A stretch of DNA of 64,000 nt. Origin: JAAYJR01 sp964495655 (GTDB lineage: Bacteria; Bacteroidota; Bacteroidia; Bacteroidales; Prolixibacteraceae). Numbering within the stretch: position 1 is the stretch's first letter; each line of letters starts with the position of its first letter. Positions 24,399-33,644 of the stretch are shown one piece after another. The DNA lies in NCBI GenBank assembly GCA_964495655.1, contig CAZBWK010000003.1:8131-72130 (forward strand), in the 5' to 3' direction. The notes under the pieces are model-generated. The model saw only the letters and a program-made list of their open reading frames with translations, had not been told where the DNA came from and did no database searches. A program made the position numbers and the translations under genes.

Positions 24399-24406
24399 TA
24401 TTTTTG
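24399..24406 (+). promoter_or_regulatory. -7 box for thyA-folA
   Basis: TATTTTTG matches TAnnTTTG, about 50 bases before the thyA ATG at 24456. The leader contains short self-complementary stretches (ACAATT/AATTGT at 24409-24421, TTGTTG/CAACAA to 24441). Confidence 0.5.
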
Positions 24407-24455
24407 TGACAATTGAATTGTTGTTAATTAAGGGCAACAAAAAATCATCACAAAA

Positions 24456-25250
24456 ATGAAGCAATATCTGCACCTTCTTGAAACCATTCTTGATAAAGGA
24501 GTTGAAAAGGCAGACCGCACAGGAACCGGCACAATAAGTATATTCGGGCACCAGATGAGGTTTGACCTGGGTGAGGGATTTCCTGTTGTCACTACAAAAA
24601 AGCTTCACCTTAAATCGATTATACACGAATTATTATGGTTTCTTGCCGGCGATACTAATGTAAAATATTTACAGGATCATGGCGTCAGGATCTGGAATGA
24701 ATGGGCTGACCCCGACGGTAACCTCGGACATATATACGGTTATCAGTGGCGAAGCTGGCCGACGCCTGAGGGAAGGCATATTGATCAGATCAGCGAATTG
24801 ATAGATTCAATTAAAGACAATCCCGATTCACGAAGGCATATTGTCAGTTCATGGAATGTAGGCGAGTTGGATAAGATGAATCTTCCGCCCTGTCATGTTT
24901 TATTCCAGTTTTACGTAGCACGGGGCAAACTCTCTTGTCAGCTATATCAGCGGAGTGCCGACGTATTTTTAGGGGTTCCTTTCAATATTGCGTCATATGC
25001 ATTACTTACCCTTATGGTAGCACAGGTAACAGGACTCAAACCGGGTGATTTTATACATACATTCGGTGATGTCCATATTTATTCCAATCATACAGAGCAG
25101 GTTAAACTTCAGCTTTCAAGAAAGCCATTTCCCCTGCCTGTCATGAAGATCAATCCTGATGTGAAAAGCATTTTCGATTTTAAATATGAAGATTTTGAAC
25201 TTGTAAATTATCAGGCACATCCACATATAAAAGGCCAGGTAGCAGTTTAA
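24456..25250 (+). CDS. thyA: Thymidylate synthase ThyA
   Basis: The protein has 264 residues, the same length as the E. coli enzyme. It methylates dUMP to dTMP using methylenetetrahydrofolate, leaving dihydrofolate. The start (MKQYLHLLETILDKG), DRTGTGT, the KSIIHELLWFL block, the catalytic cysteine in LPPCHVLFQFYV, RSADVFLGVPFNIASYALL and HIYSNH are all present. It is followed 11 bases later by dihydrofolate reductase, which regenerates the folate, so this is a compact thymidylate cycle operon. Confidence 0.98.
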   Translation: MKQYLHLLETILDKGVEKADRTGTGTISIFGHQMRFDLGEGFPVVTTKKLHLKSIIHELLWFLAGDTNVKYLQDHGVRIWNEWADPDGNLGHIYGYQWRSWPTPEGRHIDQISELIDSIKDNPDSRRHIVSSWNVGELDKMNLPPCHVLFQFYVARGKLSCQLYQRSADVFLGVPFNIASYALLTLMVAQVTGLKPGDFIHTFGDVHIYSNHTEQVKLQLSRKPFPLPVMKINPDVKSIFDFKYEDFELVNYQAHPHIKGQVAV

Positions 25251-25261
25251 TATTATAATAA

Positions 25262-25765
25262 ATGATCCATAAAAATATTTCTATCATAGTTGCCATTTCT
25301 GAAAATTATGGTATTGGCAGGGACAATGAATTACTCTTTCATCTTCCCAATGATTTAAAGCGGTTTAAGAAAATTACGACAGGCCATTCAATAATTATGG
25401 GAAGGAACACATTGCTTTCTTTACCTAAATGGCCTCTGCCCCGGCGCAGGCATATTGTCATAACAGATAAACCGGATGATCATTTCAGTGGATGTGAAAC
25501 TGTTTTTTCTGTGACTGAGGCACTCGAAAAGGTCAAAGATGAGCAGGAAGCTTTTGTTATAGGTGGCGGAATGGTTTACCGGCACTTTTTTCCGTTGGCC
25601 GGCAGACTTTATCTTACCCAGGTTCATAAAGATTTTGAAGCTGATGTATACTTCCCGGAAATAGATTTTTCAGAATGGAAAGAAATCTCACGCGAAGAGT
25701 TTTACGATGAGGATAACGAATTTGACTATACCTGTCTGAATCTGGTGAGAACGGCTATTATTTAG
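25262..25765 (+). CDS. folA: Dihydrofolate reductase
   Basis: The protein has 167 residues, the usual chromosomal DHFR size. It reduces dihydrofolate with NADPH. Visible motifs are IVAISENYGIGRDNELLFHLPNDL (active-site region with Asn/Leu-Pro and the carboxylate-binding residue), IIMGRNTLLSLP, and FVIGGGMVYRHFFPLAGRLYLTQV. The conserved substrate-binding acid is Asp/Asn-type in the LPNDLK segment. It lies 11 bases after thyA. The stop is convergent with yifB. Confidence 0.95.
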   Translation: MIHKNISIIVAISENYGIGRDNELLFHLPNDLKRFKKITTGHSIIMGRNTLLSLPKWPLPRRRHIVITDKPDDHFSGCETVFSVTEALEKVKDEQEAFVIGGGMVYRHFFPLAGRLYLTQVHKDFEADVYFPEIDFSEWKEISREEFYDEDNEFDYTCLNLVRTAII

Positions 25766-25790
25766 TTGAATTCCTGTTGGTAAAATCTGG

Positions 25791-25809
25791 TTATCAGATA
25801 AGCTGATAA
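25791..25809 (+). terminator. Weak hairpin between folA and yifB
   Basis: Perfect seven-pair stem TTATCAG / CTGATAA with a five-base loop in the 55-base gap between convergent genes. No strong T run follows on either strand, so termination is only possible. Confidence 0.35.
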
Positions 25810-25820
25810 TATGTCATATT

Positions 25821-27359
25821 TTATGTCCCCCAATTCTCACGGTCCAGACTCCGGTAATGTATAGCTTCAGAGAGATGGTGAGCCAATATTTTTTCTTCAT
25901 TTTCCAGATCAGCTATTGTGCGTGCAACTTTCAGTATGCGGTCATAAGCCCTGGCTGACAAACCAAGCCTTTCCATTGCAACCTTTATGAGCTCATTGCA
26001 GGTATTATCCATTCTGACAAATTTATGTATCAGTTTTGAACTCATCTGGGCATTGGAATAGATACCCTTATAAGGTGAAAATCGTTTTTCCTGTATTTTT
26101 CTGGCTGCGATCACCCTTTCCCTTACCGATTTGCTGGATTCGGAACTTTCCATCTCTGCAAGTTTTTTAAACGGGACCGGAACAACTTCTAAATGAATAT
26201 CAATCCTGTCGAGCAGGGGACCTGATATCTTGTTAAGGTATTTTTGCACCACCCCGGGGGCACAACGGCACTCTTTGGTCGGGTGATTATAAAAGCCACA
26301 CGGACAGGGGTTCATTGATGCGACAAGCATAAAGCTGGACGGATATTCAACTGACACTTTTGCTCTTGAGATGGAAATAACTCTTTCTTCCAGTGGTTGA
26401 CGCATCACTTCGAGCACAGATCGTTTAAATTCAGGTAATTCGTCAAGAAACAATACACCATTATGTGCCAGGGAAATCTCTCCCGGTTGCGGATAATTGC
26501 CTCCACCTACAAGGGCAACATCGCTGATAGTGTGGTGTGGTGAACGAAATGGACGCCGGGTAATAAGCGCTTTGTTTTTTCCGGTTTTACCTGCAACAGA
26601 ATGAATTTTGGTGGTCTCAAGTGCCTCTTGCAGCGTAAACGGGGGTAAAATCGTAGCTATTCTTTTTGCCAGCATTGTCTTTCCGGAGCCGGGCGGGCCT
26701 ATGAGAATAATGTTATGACTTCCGGCAGCTGCTATTTCAAGAGCCCTTTTTACATTTTCCTGTCCTTTGACTTCAGAAAAATCTACATTATAATTATTTG
26801 TGTTTTCATAAAACTCAGCTCTTGTATTAACAGTAGTCTCTTCCAGATTATTCTCTCCGTTCATAAAGCGGATGACTTCTGAGATATTGCCGGCGCCAAA
26901 CACTTTAAGCCTGTCAACAACAGCCGCTTCACCGGCATTTTGCCTGGGAAGGATGAGACCTTCAAATTGCTCTTTTCTTGCATTTATAGCAATTGGCAGT
27001 ACACCTTTTATTGGTTGAAGAGTGCCATCGAGAGAAAGCTCTCCCATGAGGATATATTTTTCCAGTAACTCTCCTTTTATCTGGTTAGAAGCTGCAAGAA
27101 CTGCGGCAGCAAGAGGGAGGTCGTAGGCTGATCCCTCTTTTCGTATATCTGCGGGGGCCATATTAACTATGATCTTATAACCGGGCCACTTATACCCGTT
27201 AAGCCGCAGGGCTGATTCAATCCGCTGCTGGCTCTCCCTGACTGCATTGTCGGGAAGACCTACGATCATAAATTTTATACCTCGAGTGACATCAACTTCG
27301 ATTGTGATAATTGTGGCATTTATGCCATTTACGGCGCTTCCGTATGTTTTAACTAACAT
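25821..27359 (-). CDS. YifB/ComM family Mg-chelatase-like AAA+ ATPase
   Basis: The protein has 512 residues. The N-terminal ChlI/Lon-like domain (SAVNGINATIITIEVDVTRGIKF; IVNMAPADIRKEGSAYDLPLA) is followed by the AAA+ core with Walker A GPPGSGKTMLAKR, the RRPFRSPHHTISDVALVGGG segment, Walker B LFLDELPEF and the cysteine-rich MNPCPCG loop with CRCAPG. The ComM relative is a bidirectional helicase promoting branch migration in natural transformation; the role in Bacteroidota is not settled. It is the last gene after trxA and DUF58. Confidence 0.92.
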   Translation of the reverse strand: MLVKTYGSAVNGINATIITIEVDVTRGIKFMIVGLPDNAVRESQQRIESALRLNGYKWPGYKIIVNMAPADIRKEGSAYDLPLAAAVLAASNQIKGELLEKYILMGELSLDGTLQPIKGVLPIAINARKEQFEGLILPRQNAGEAAVVDRLKVFGAGNISEVIRFMNGENNLEETTVNTRAEFYENTNNYNVDFSEVKGQENVKRALEIAAAGSHNIILIGPPGSGKTMLAKRIATILPPFTLQEALETTKIHSVAGKTGKNKALITRRPFRSPHHTISDVALVGGGNYPQPGEISLAHNGVLFLDELPEFKRSVLEVMRQPLEERVISISRAKVSVEYPSSFMLVASMNPCPCGFYNHPTKECRCAPGVVQKYLNKISGPLLDRIDIHLEVVPVPFKKLAEMESSESSKSVRERVIAARKIQEKRFSPYKGIYSNAQMSSKLIHKFVRMDNTCNELIKVAMERLGLSARAYDRILKVARTIADLENEEKILAHHLSEAIHYRSLDRENWGT

Positions 27360-27435
27360 ATATACGGTATTTTTGGGTTAACAGGATAAAATTATAAAAA
27401 ACGATTAATATAAGGAAAATTAGCAGTATAATCTT

Positions 27436-28365
27436 TTAGAACAGCCTTTTTCGTTTGACCAGATATGCAAGAAGTACTTCACTGAAATCTTTGTTAATAT
27501 CAGCTTCTGCAAGGTCTATCTGGTACTGGCCACATTTTATCTTCAAATTTTCAAAATATTCCCTGACTGATGAAATATACTCCTTCCTTACTTCAAACGG
27601 ATTGAATTTCAGGGTTTGACCTGTTTCAAGATCTACAAATTTGTATGGACGGTTGCTGAAGCTGAATTCAAGTTCACTGCTGTGATCATTTACGTTATAA
27701 AGTATTACTTCATGTTTGTTATACCGGAGGTGTTGCAGAGCTGAAAAAAGCTCATCTGAATTATTGCTGCCTATCATATCACTGAAGATAATAACCAATG
27801 ACCTTTTATGGATATTTTCAGCTATTTGATGCAGTACATCTGTAGTATTTGTATTTTTTCTGAGCCTGGCATTTTCCGGTTTAATTAATTCGGCCATTTT
27901 GCCGTACATCAGTTCTGCATTAACAGACGACAGCCTGGGGTCGGCATGAAATTCTATGTTGTCTGAGAAAAGTGTCAATCCTACAGCATCGCGCTGCTTG
28001 CGAAGCAGATATATTAATGCTGCTGCAGTATAAACGGAGAATGCAAGTTTATTGCGGAGCCGCTTGTCACCTTTGCTATAAGGGAACAGCATTGAAGAAG
28101 AGGTGTCAATAACAATCTGACACCTCAGATTAGTTTCTTCTTCATACTGTTTTATAAAAAGTTTATCAGTCCGGGCATACAATTTCCAGTCGATATGTTT
28201 TGTTGATTCTCCCTGGTTATATAAGCGGTGTTCGGCAAATTCAACAGAAAATCCGTGAAAGGGGCTTCTGTGAAGACCTGTGATAAATCCTTCCACCACC
28301 TCCCGTGCGATCAGTCCCAGATTATCAAACTGATGAAATTGTTCTATATCGAAAATATTCTTCAA
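27436..28365 (-). CDS. DUF58 domain protein (MoxR-associated type)
   Basis: The protein has 309 residues. A DUF58 domain at about residues 40-130 (HRLYNQGESTKHIDWKLYARTDKLFIKQYEEE) runs into a von Willebrand A-like fold with a MIDAS-type DTSSSM motif (metal site) and LVIIFSDM. DUF58 proteins usually partner with MoxR ATPases, which are not visible in this window. No signal peptide or membrane segment, so it is cytoplasmic. It follows trxA by 42 bases and precedes yifB by 76 bases in the same direction. Confidence 0.85.
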   Translation of the reverse strand: MKNIFDIEQFHQFDNLGLIAREVVEGFITGLHRSPFHGFSVEFAEHRLYNQGESTKHIDWKLYARTDKLFIKQYEEETNLRCQIVIDTSSSMLFPYSKGDKRLRNKLAFSVYTAAALIYLLRKQRDAVGLTLFSDNIEFHADPRLSSVNAELMYGKMAELIKPENARLRKNTNTTDVLHQIAENIHKRSLVIIFSDMIGSNNSDELFSALQHLRYNKHEVILYNVNDHSSELEFSFSNRPYKFVDLETGQTLKFNPFEVRKEYISSVREYFENLKIKCGQYQIDLAEADINKDFSEVLLAYLVKRKRLF

Positions 28366-28407
28366 GATCAGATCAAATTAATAAAGAAACCCGGACTTAA
28401 ATAATTT

Positions 28408-28725
28408 TTAAAGCAGGGCATCCAGTTTGGAAGTAAATACCTGCTTTGGTGCAGCACCAACCTGCTTGTCAGCTACTTCACCATTCTTTACAAATAAGAC
28501 TGTAGGTATGTTACGAATGCCGTATTTTATAGCAACATTTGGATTGGAGTCGACATCTACCTTACCTATCAGGGCTTTGCCGTCATATTCCTGCGACATC
28601 TCTTCAACTATTGGTGCTATAATACGACACGGGCCACACCAAACAGCCCAAAAATCAAGCATAACAGGTTTGTCAGATTTTAAGATCAGTTCCTCAAAGT
28701 TAGAGTCGGTTATTTCTAATGCCAT
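28408..28725 (-). CDS. trxA: Thioredoxin
   Basis: The protein has 105 residues, classic length. The active site WCGPC is within MLDFWAVWCGPCRIIAPIV, followed by KVDVDSNPNVAIKYGIRNIPTV with the cis-proline, and LFVKNGEVADKQVG. It is a cytoplasmic disulfide reductant kept reduced by thioredoxin reductase, which is not in the window. It has its own promoter between dnaE and its ATG. Confidence 0.97.
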   Translation of the reverse strand: MALEITDSNFEELILKSDKPVMLDFWAVWCGPCRIIAPIVEEMSQEYDGKALIGKVDVDSNPNVAIKYGIRNIPTVLFVKNGEVADKQVGAAPKQVFTSKLDALL

Positions 28726-28748
28726 AATTGTTTAAATTTATATTGTTA

Positions 28749-28756
28749 CAAAATTA
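28749..28756 (-). promoter_or_regulatory. -7 box for trxA
   Basis: Minus-strand TAATTTTG matches TAnnTTTG in the 32-base gap between the dnaE stop and the trxA start. It would give a leader of about 15 bases. Confidence 0.5.
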
Positions 28757-28757
28757 A

Positions 28758-31700
28758 TTAATTAATTGTATATCCTATTTCAGGCCTGTCATTGAAATAT
28801 TTCAGCAGGTTATCGGTAAGTTCAATTTTTGAACTTCGCGAAAACAGCTGCAGACAGAGATTGCTTTCCGGATCGTATATTTTGAATTTTAACAAAGTAC
28901 TGCCTTTATTGTTTGTGGCCTGCTCTTCAATTTCTTCAATGATTTTTTCAGATATTATGTTTAGCGGAAGATTGACGGTTACACTTTTTATATATTTTTT
29001 ACGGACTTCAGAGAGTAATTCAATTTGTGTCGCTTTGAATTCATAATATTCACTTCTGAATTTTTGTCTTACTGCACCTTTTACCATAATGAACAGTCCC
29101 GGTTTGCAATATTTTTGAAAATTTACATAATCCTGTCCGAAGAAGAAAAATTCATATGAATCGAAATAGTCGGCAAGGGTCAGCGTACTGAAAGGTTTAC
29201 CGTTTTTTGATATTCCTTCGCGTGCCGAGGTTACCATTCCCCCAACTGAAAATTCACGATCCCTGTATTTTATTATATCGTTTTTCAGTTCTTTCAGTGA
29301 TACCTCTTTAGAGCAAAAATTTTCTATTTCCAACTTATAATCATCCAGAGGATGTGAAGTGAGATATATTCCTATTAGTTCTTTTTCCTTATCCAGCAAT
29401 ATAATTTTCGGCCACTCTTCCACCTCCGGAACGGCAGGTTTTTTTACAACATTGCTGATACCGGGGTCTCCGAAAAGTGATTGCTGCATGCTCTGTTTTT
29501 CTGTCTGTATCCTGTTGCCGTAACGGATAAGTTTTTCGATGAATGAGGTACTGTCATTTTCATTTTCACCGGCAAAGAAACTGCTTCTTTTTATTTCGTT
29601 CAGGTTGTCAAATGCGCCGGCCATTGCCAGGGCCTCCAGGTTTTTTTTATTTACCATTTGGAGGTTTACCTTTTCAACGAAATCAAAAATTGTTTTATAT
29701 GTCCCGTATTTTTTTCTTGTCCTGATAATGTTTTTAGATGCTGCTGAACCGACACCCTTAATCGCAGCCATTCCAAACCTGATATCTCCGTTTTTATTTG
29801 CTGTGAACTTGCTGAAACTCTCATTCACATCAGGCCCTAACACATTGAGACCCATTCTGTGACACTCAGTCATTAGTTTAGTAATTTCACTGATATTGTT
29901 CAGGTTCCTGCTCATATTTGCCGCCATAAACTCACCCGGAAAGTGAGCTTTCAGATATCCGGTCTGGTAAGCAATATAGGCGTAGCATACCGAATGTGAC
30001 TTGTTAAAAGCATAGGATGCAAATGCTTCCCAGTCTTTCCATATTTTTTCAATTACATCATCAGGTTTTTTGCCAACCAGATTACACTCATCAATGAATT
30101 TGAAATTAGCTTTGCAACCCTCAACAAATTTCATTTTAAGTTTATCCATCAGAGAGGTTATCTTTTTACCCATAGCTTTTCGCAGTGTATCGGAATCGCC
30201 CCGGGTAAAATTAGCCAGTAACCGTGAAAGGAGCATGACTTGTTCCTGGAACACCGTAATGCCGTATGTTTCACTGAGGTATTTTTCCATCATTGGCAGG
30301 TCATATTCAACTTTCTGTCGGCCGTGCTTCCGGGCAATATATGTCGGGATATACTCCATGGGGCCCGGCCTGTAAAGAGCATTCATTGCCACCAGATCTT
30401 CAAAACGGTTTGGCTTAAGCTCCCGCAGGTGTTTTTTCATTCCTTCCGACTCAAACTGAAATATGGCAGTTGTTTCGCCATGACTGAACAACTCAAAAGT
30501 TTTTTCGTCATTCCACGGGATTTTTTCAATATCTATCTCAATGTCTTTCGACAATCGTATATTTTCAAGTGTTTCTTTGATAATGGACAAAGTTTTCAGC
30601 CCCAGAAAATCCATTTTTAACAGCCCTATGCTCTCAACATACCTGCCATCATACTGTGTTGTGTAAAGGTTCTCTGAATCCTTGGTTGGCATAAGGGGAA
30701 TATGGTCGGTCAGCGGATCACGGCTTATTAGTATTCCACAGGCATGAACCCCGGTTTGGCGGACCGACCCTTCGAGGGTTTCGGCAAATTTTATGGTTTT
30801 AGCAATCAGGGGATTATCCGATTTTTTCTCTTTATTAAGTTCCGGACTGTTTTTAAAAGCTTTTGCAAATGTCATTTTTGGGGCTTCAGGTACCAGTTTT
30901 GCCAACCGGTCGGCCTCAGGTAAAGGCAGTTTCAGCACTCTTGCAACATCGCGAATTGCCATTTTTGCCCCCATAGTGCCAAAAGTACAAATATGAGCAA
31001 CCTTATCCTGTCCGTACTTCTGTGTTACATAGTCTAAAACCAGTTGACGGCCGTCGTCATCAAAATCTATATCCACATCGGGGAGCGATATTCTGTCGGG
31101 ATTCAGAAACCGTTCAAACAGCAGGTCATATTTTATCGGGTCTATATTGGTTATGCCGGTACAGTATGACACAACTGCCCCTGCTGCAGAACCCCTGCCG
31201 GGGCCAACTAACACTCCCATCTTTTTTGCTGTATTAATAAAATCCTGAACTATCAGGAAATAGCCCGGGAAACCCATTTGTGTAATAGTGTCCAGTTCGA
31301 AATCCAGGCGTTTAACAATATCATCCGGCACAGGATCTCCATATTTTTCCCTGGCACCTGTAATAGTGAGATGTCTGAGATAATCCGATTCCATCTTTAC
31401 CCGTATGGCCTTTTCAAAACCTCCAATCCTGTTTATACCCTCTTCTCCAAATTCTTCAATCAGTTTCTCGGGAGGATATTTCATTTTGAAATCTTTTTCT
31501 GTGCCGAACTCTTCGGGAATTGGGAAAACAGGCATTATTGGAGGAGCATCCAGTTCAAAAGGTTCAATTTTGCTGACTATCCCGGAGGTGTTTTCGATCG
31601 CTTCCGGGATATCAGAAAACAGCCGGTTCATCTCCTCCTGTGTTTTAAACCACTCCTGTTTCGTATACCTCATTCGTGCCGGATCGTCGAAGTCCTTCCC

Positions 31701-32405
31701 TGTATTCAGGCATATAAGCAGATCATGTGCATCAGCGTCTTCCGCATTAATAAAATGAACATCATTGGTTGCTATTAATTTTATATTGTGGCTTTTTGAA
31801 AGCCGGATGATTTTTTCGTTTACCTTTAGCTGGGTTTCGTATACCTCTTCGCGCAGCTGCTGATCCTCAGCCGGATGTTTCATCAGCTCAAGATAAAAGT
31901 CGTCTCCAAACGTTTTTTTAAACCAGAGGGCAGCTTTTTCAGCTTCAGGCAATCTGTTATCTCTGAGAAGCCTCGGAATTTCGCCTCCGAGACATGCTGA
32001 AGTGACAATCAATCCTTCGGAGTGCCTTTCCAGCAAATTTTTATCTATTCGTGGTTTATAATAAAAACCCTCATTACTTGCAAAAGTTATTAGTTTTATG
32101 AGGTTTTTATAACCTGTTTTATTTTTTGCCAGTAATATAAGATGGTCGCCATACCTGTCCTCTTTGGCCGCCTTATCATGTATACTTCTTGCGGCTACGT
32201 ATGTTTCACATCCTAAAATGGGTTTGATTTTTAATTTTTTGCAAGTTTGATGAAATTCCTTTATCCCAAGCATTGTTCCGTGGTCGGTTAGAGCAAGGGC
32301 GGTCATACCATCTTCTTTTGCCTTATTTACAAGGTCAAAAACACTTGCTGCCCCATCCAGAATTGAGTATTGTGAGTGTACATGCAAATGTGTAAAAGGA
32401 ATCAT
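28758..32405 (-). CDS. dnaE: DNA polymerase III subunit alpha
   Basis: The protein has 1215 residues, DnaE1 type. It is the replicative polymerase catalytic subunit. The order is: PHP domain (FTHLHVHSQYSILDGAASV, LALTDHGTMLG), the polymerase core with catalytic acids in LFERFLNPDRISLPDVDIDFDDDGR, the GPGRGSAAGAVVSY palm motif, AFNKSHSVCYA, helix-hairpin-helix (FGMAAIKGVGSAASKNI), an OB-fold domain (FSVGGMVTSAREGISKNGKPFSTLTLAD) and a C-terminal tail. The PHP domain keeps its His/Asp ligands, so it may retain proofreading-like activity. No upstream partner is co-directional and close, except across the 217-base gap after the HIT gene. Confidence 0.98.
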   Translation of the reverse strand: MIPFTHLHVHSQYSILDGAASVFDLVNKAKEDGMTALALTDHGTMLGIKEFHQTCKKLKIKPILGCETYVAARSIHDKAAKEDRYGDHLILLAKNKTGYKNLIKLITFASNEGFYYKPRIDKNLLERHSEGLIVTSACLGGEIPRLLRDNRLPEAEKAALWFKKTFGDDFYLELMKHPAEDQQLREEVYETQLKVNEKIIRLSKSHNIKLIATNDVHFINAEDADAHDLLICLNTGKDFDDPARMRYTKQEWFKTQEEMNRLFSDIPEAIENTSGIVSKIEPFELDAPPIMPVFPIPEEFGTEKDFKMKYPPEKLIEEFGEEGINRIGGFEKAIRVKMESDYLRHLTITGAREKYGDPVPDDIVKRLDFELDTITQMGFPGYFLIVQDFINTAKKMGVLVGPGRGSAAGAVVSYCTGITNIDPIKYDLLFERFLNPDRISLPDVDIDFDDDGRQLVLDYVTQKYGQDKVAHICTFGTMGAKMAIRDVARVLKLPLPEADRLAKLVPEAPKMTFAKAFKNSPELNKEKKSDNPLIAKTIKFAETLEGSVRQTGVHACGILISRDPLTDHIPLMPTKDSENLYTTQYDGRYVESIGLLKMDFLGLKTLSIIKETLENIRLSKDIEIDIEKIPWNDEKTFELFSHGETTAIFQFESEGMKKHLRELKPNRFEDLVAMNALYRPGPMEYIPTYIARKHGRQKVEYDLPMMEKYLSETYGITVFQEQVMLLSRLLANFTRGDSDTLRKAMGKKITSLMDKLKMKFVEGCKANFKFIDECNLVGKKPDDVIEKIWKDWEAFASYAFNKSHSVCYAYIAYQTGYLKAHFPGEFMAANMSRNLNNISEITKLMTECHRMGLNVLGPDVNESFSKFTANKNGDIRFGMAAIKGVGSAASKNIIRTRKKYGTYKTIFDFVEKVNLQMVNKKNLEALAMAGAFDNLNEIKRSSFFAGENENDSTSFIEKLIRYGNRIQTEKQSMQQSLFGDPGISNVVKKPAVPEVEEWPKIILLDKEKELIGIYLTSHPLDDYKLEIENFCSKEVSLKELKNDIIKYRDREFSVGGMVTSAREGISKNGKPFSTLTLADYFDSYEFFFFGQDYVNFQKYCKPGLFIMVKGAVRQKFRSEYYEFKATQIELLSEVRKKYIKSVTVNLPLNIISEKIIEEIEEQATNNKGSTLLKFKIYDPESNLCLQLFSRSSKIELTDNLLKYFNDRPEIGYTIN

Positions 32406-32622
32406 TTTTTTAAATTTACAGGTTCAACTATTATCATGATAAAGTTAAACATTTTAAAAGCCTGAAAGTTTGTTGTTAATAAAATTGGGATAAATATTAA
32501 TGCAGGCATATTGCTTATAAACAGATATTTATGATAAGAAAAAAATATCTTCCAATAATGGGTGAACATCTCCCCATTGCTCATTGACAGAGCTCTGATT
32601 TTAATGATTGATTATTTGCCGT
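32406..32622 (-). other. Gap upstream of dnaE
   Basis: This 217-base stretch lies between the HIT-gene stop and the dnaE start. An inverted repeat AATGGG / CCCATT near 32555-32580 could end HIT-gene transcription. I find no TAnnTTTG box. A 60-codon reading frame here is not convincing. Confidence 0.4.
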
Positions 32623-33024
32623 TTAGCTTAAATTGATCTCCCCGGCAATTTTTTCTCTTATCTCTTCAAATTCCTGCTGCTCTAATTTTATGGGATTAGC
32701 GAAGTTCATCACATCAGCCTCTTTTTGCATAGGTATGAGGTGAAGGTGTGCATGAGGAACTTCCAGTCCCAGTACAAGGACACCAACTTTTTTACAGTTA
32801 ACTGCTTTTTTAATGCCTGCAGCCACTTTTTTTGCAAACAGATGCAATCCTGCATAAAGATCGTCATCCAGATCGAAAAGATAGTCGACCTCTTTTTTAG
32901 GAATCACCAGCGTATGTCCTTTTGTTACAGGAGAGATGTCCAGGAATGCAAGGAATTTTTCATCTTCTGCCACCTTATAGGCAGGTATTTCATTATTTAC
33001 AATTCTGGAAAAAATGCTTGCCAT
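32623..33024 (-). CDS. HIT-family protein (histidine triad nucleotide hydrolase)
   Basis: The protein has 133 residues. The triad signature is HAHLHLIP, followed by the start-typical ASIFSRIVNNEIPAYKVAEDEKFLAFLDISP and TLVIPKKEVDYLFDL. Hint-like members cleave nucleoside phosphoramidates or aminoacyl-adenylates in the cytoplasm. It starts 3 bases after the greA stop, so the two are co-transcribed. This greA-HIT pairing is frequent in Bacteroidota. Confidence 0.94.
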   Translation of the reverse strand: MASIFSRIVNNEIPAYKVAEDEKFLAFLDISPVTKGHTLVIPKKEVDYLFDLDDDLYAGLHLFAKKVAAGIKKAVNCKKVGVLVLGLEVPHAHLHLIPMQKEADVMNFANPIKLEQQEFEEIREKIAGEINLS

Positions 33025-33027
33025 AAC

Positions 33028-33501
33028 TTATAGAGATATTTGCATGATTTCAAATGGAATAATTCCGGAGGGTACTTTTATATCGACCACTTCACCGACT
33101 TTTTTACCAATTAATCCTTTGGCAATGGGAGTTGTAACAGAGATCTTACCTTCCTTAAGGTTTGCTTCACTTTCAGGTACTATCAGGTATTCCATTATAG
33201 CATTGGTCTTTTTGTTTTTTATTTTTACCCTGTTAAGTATCTGCACTTTTGAAGTGTTGATCTTTGATTTATCAAGAATCCGGGCATTGGCAACTTTTGC
33301 CTGTAATTCTACAATTTTAGCTTCCAGCATACCCTGTGCATCTTTGGCGGCATCATATTCTGCATTTTCAGATATATCGCCTTTTTCGATAGCTTCTCCT
33401 ATTAATTTGGATATAGCCGGACGCTCGACATTTATAAGCCGGTCCAGTTCTTTTTTTAATTTTTCCAAACCTTGTTCAGTTACATATGTAATCTGTGACA
33501 T
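33028..33501 (-). CDS. greA: Transcription elongation factor GreA
   Basis: The protein has 157 residues, normal length. The N-terminal coiled coil (YVTEQGLEKLKKELDRL, with acidic tip DISENAEYDAAKDAQG) stimulates RNA cleavage by paused RNA polymerase. The C-terminal FKBP-like domain has VTTPIAKGLIGKKVGEVVDIKVPSG. Unusually for this genome, a strong Shine-Dalgarno sequence (GGAGGT) sits about 8 bases before the ATG. The leader also holds a perfect six-pair hairpin. HIT follows. Confidence 0.97.
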   Translation of the reverse strand: MSQITYVTEQGLEKLKKELDRLINVERPAISKLIGEAIEKGDISENAEYDAAKDAQGMLEAKIVELQAKVANARILDKSKINTSKVQILNRVKIKNKKTNAIMEYLIVPESEANLKEGKISVTTPIAKGLIGKKVGEVVDIKVPSGIIPFEIMQISL

Positions 33502-33548
33502 CTCTTTTTACCTCCTCGTTTACTGTGTGCCAAAAAAAACAGAAAGAA

Positions 33549-33564
33549 TTCCGGGTGACCGGAA
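33549..33564 (-). promoter_or_regulatory. Hairpin in the greA 5' leader
   Basis: TTCCGG, a four-base loop, CCGGAA. It would lie just after the predicted transcription start and is followed, eight bases later on the minus strand, by a run of eight T. Roles could be RNA stability or attenuation. Confidence 0.4.
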
Positions 33565-33576
33565 CTCTTCCTTTGA

Positions 33577-33584
33577 CAAAAATA
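33577..33584 (-). promoter_or_regulatory. -7 box for greA
   Basis: Minus-strand TATTTTTG matches TAnnTTTG; transcription would start near 33570, giving a leader of about 70 bases. No clear -33 box. Confidence 0.5.
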
Positions 33585-33644
33585 TATATTTTTCTGATAA
33601 TAAAAAACTGATCTTAAAAATATTATAAATATATATTTTGGAGA

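Noticed and set aside
24409..24441. Inverted repeats in the thyA leader as a riboswitch or operator
   Set aside because: The stems are short and AT-rich; chance is likely, so I note them only with the promoter.
32402..32584. 60-residue reading frame upstream of dnaE on the minus strand
   Set aside because: It overlaps the dnaE start codon region, has no family similarity that I recognise, no promoter, and lies in a likely leader.
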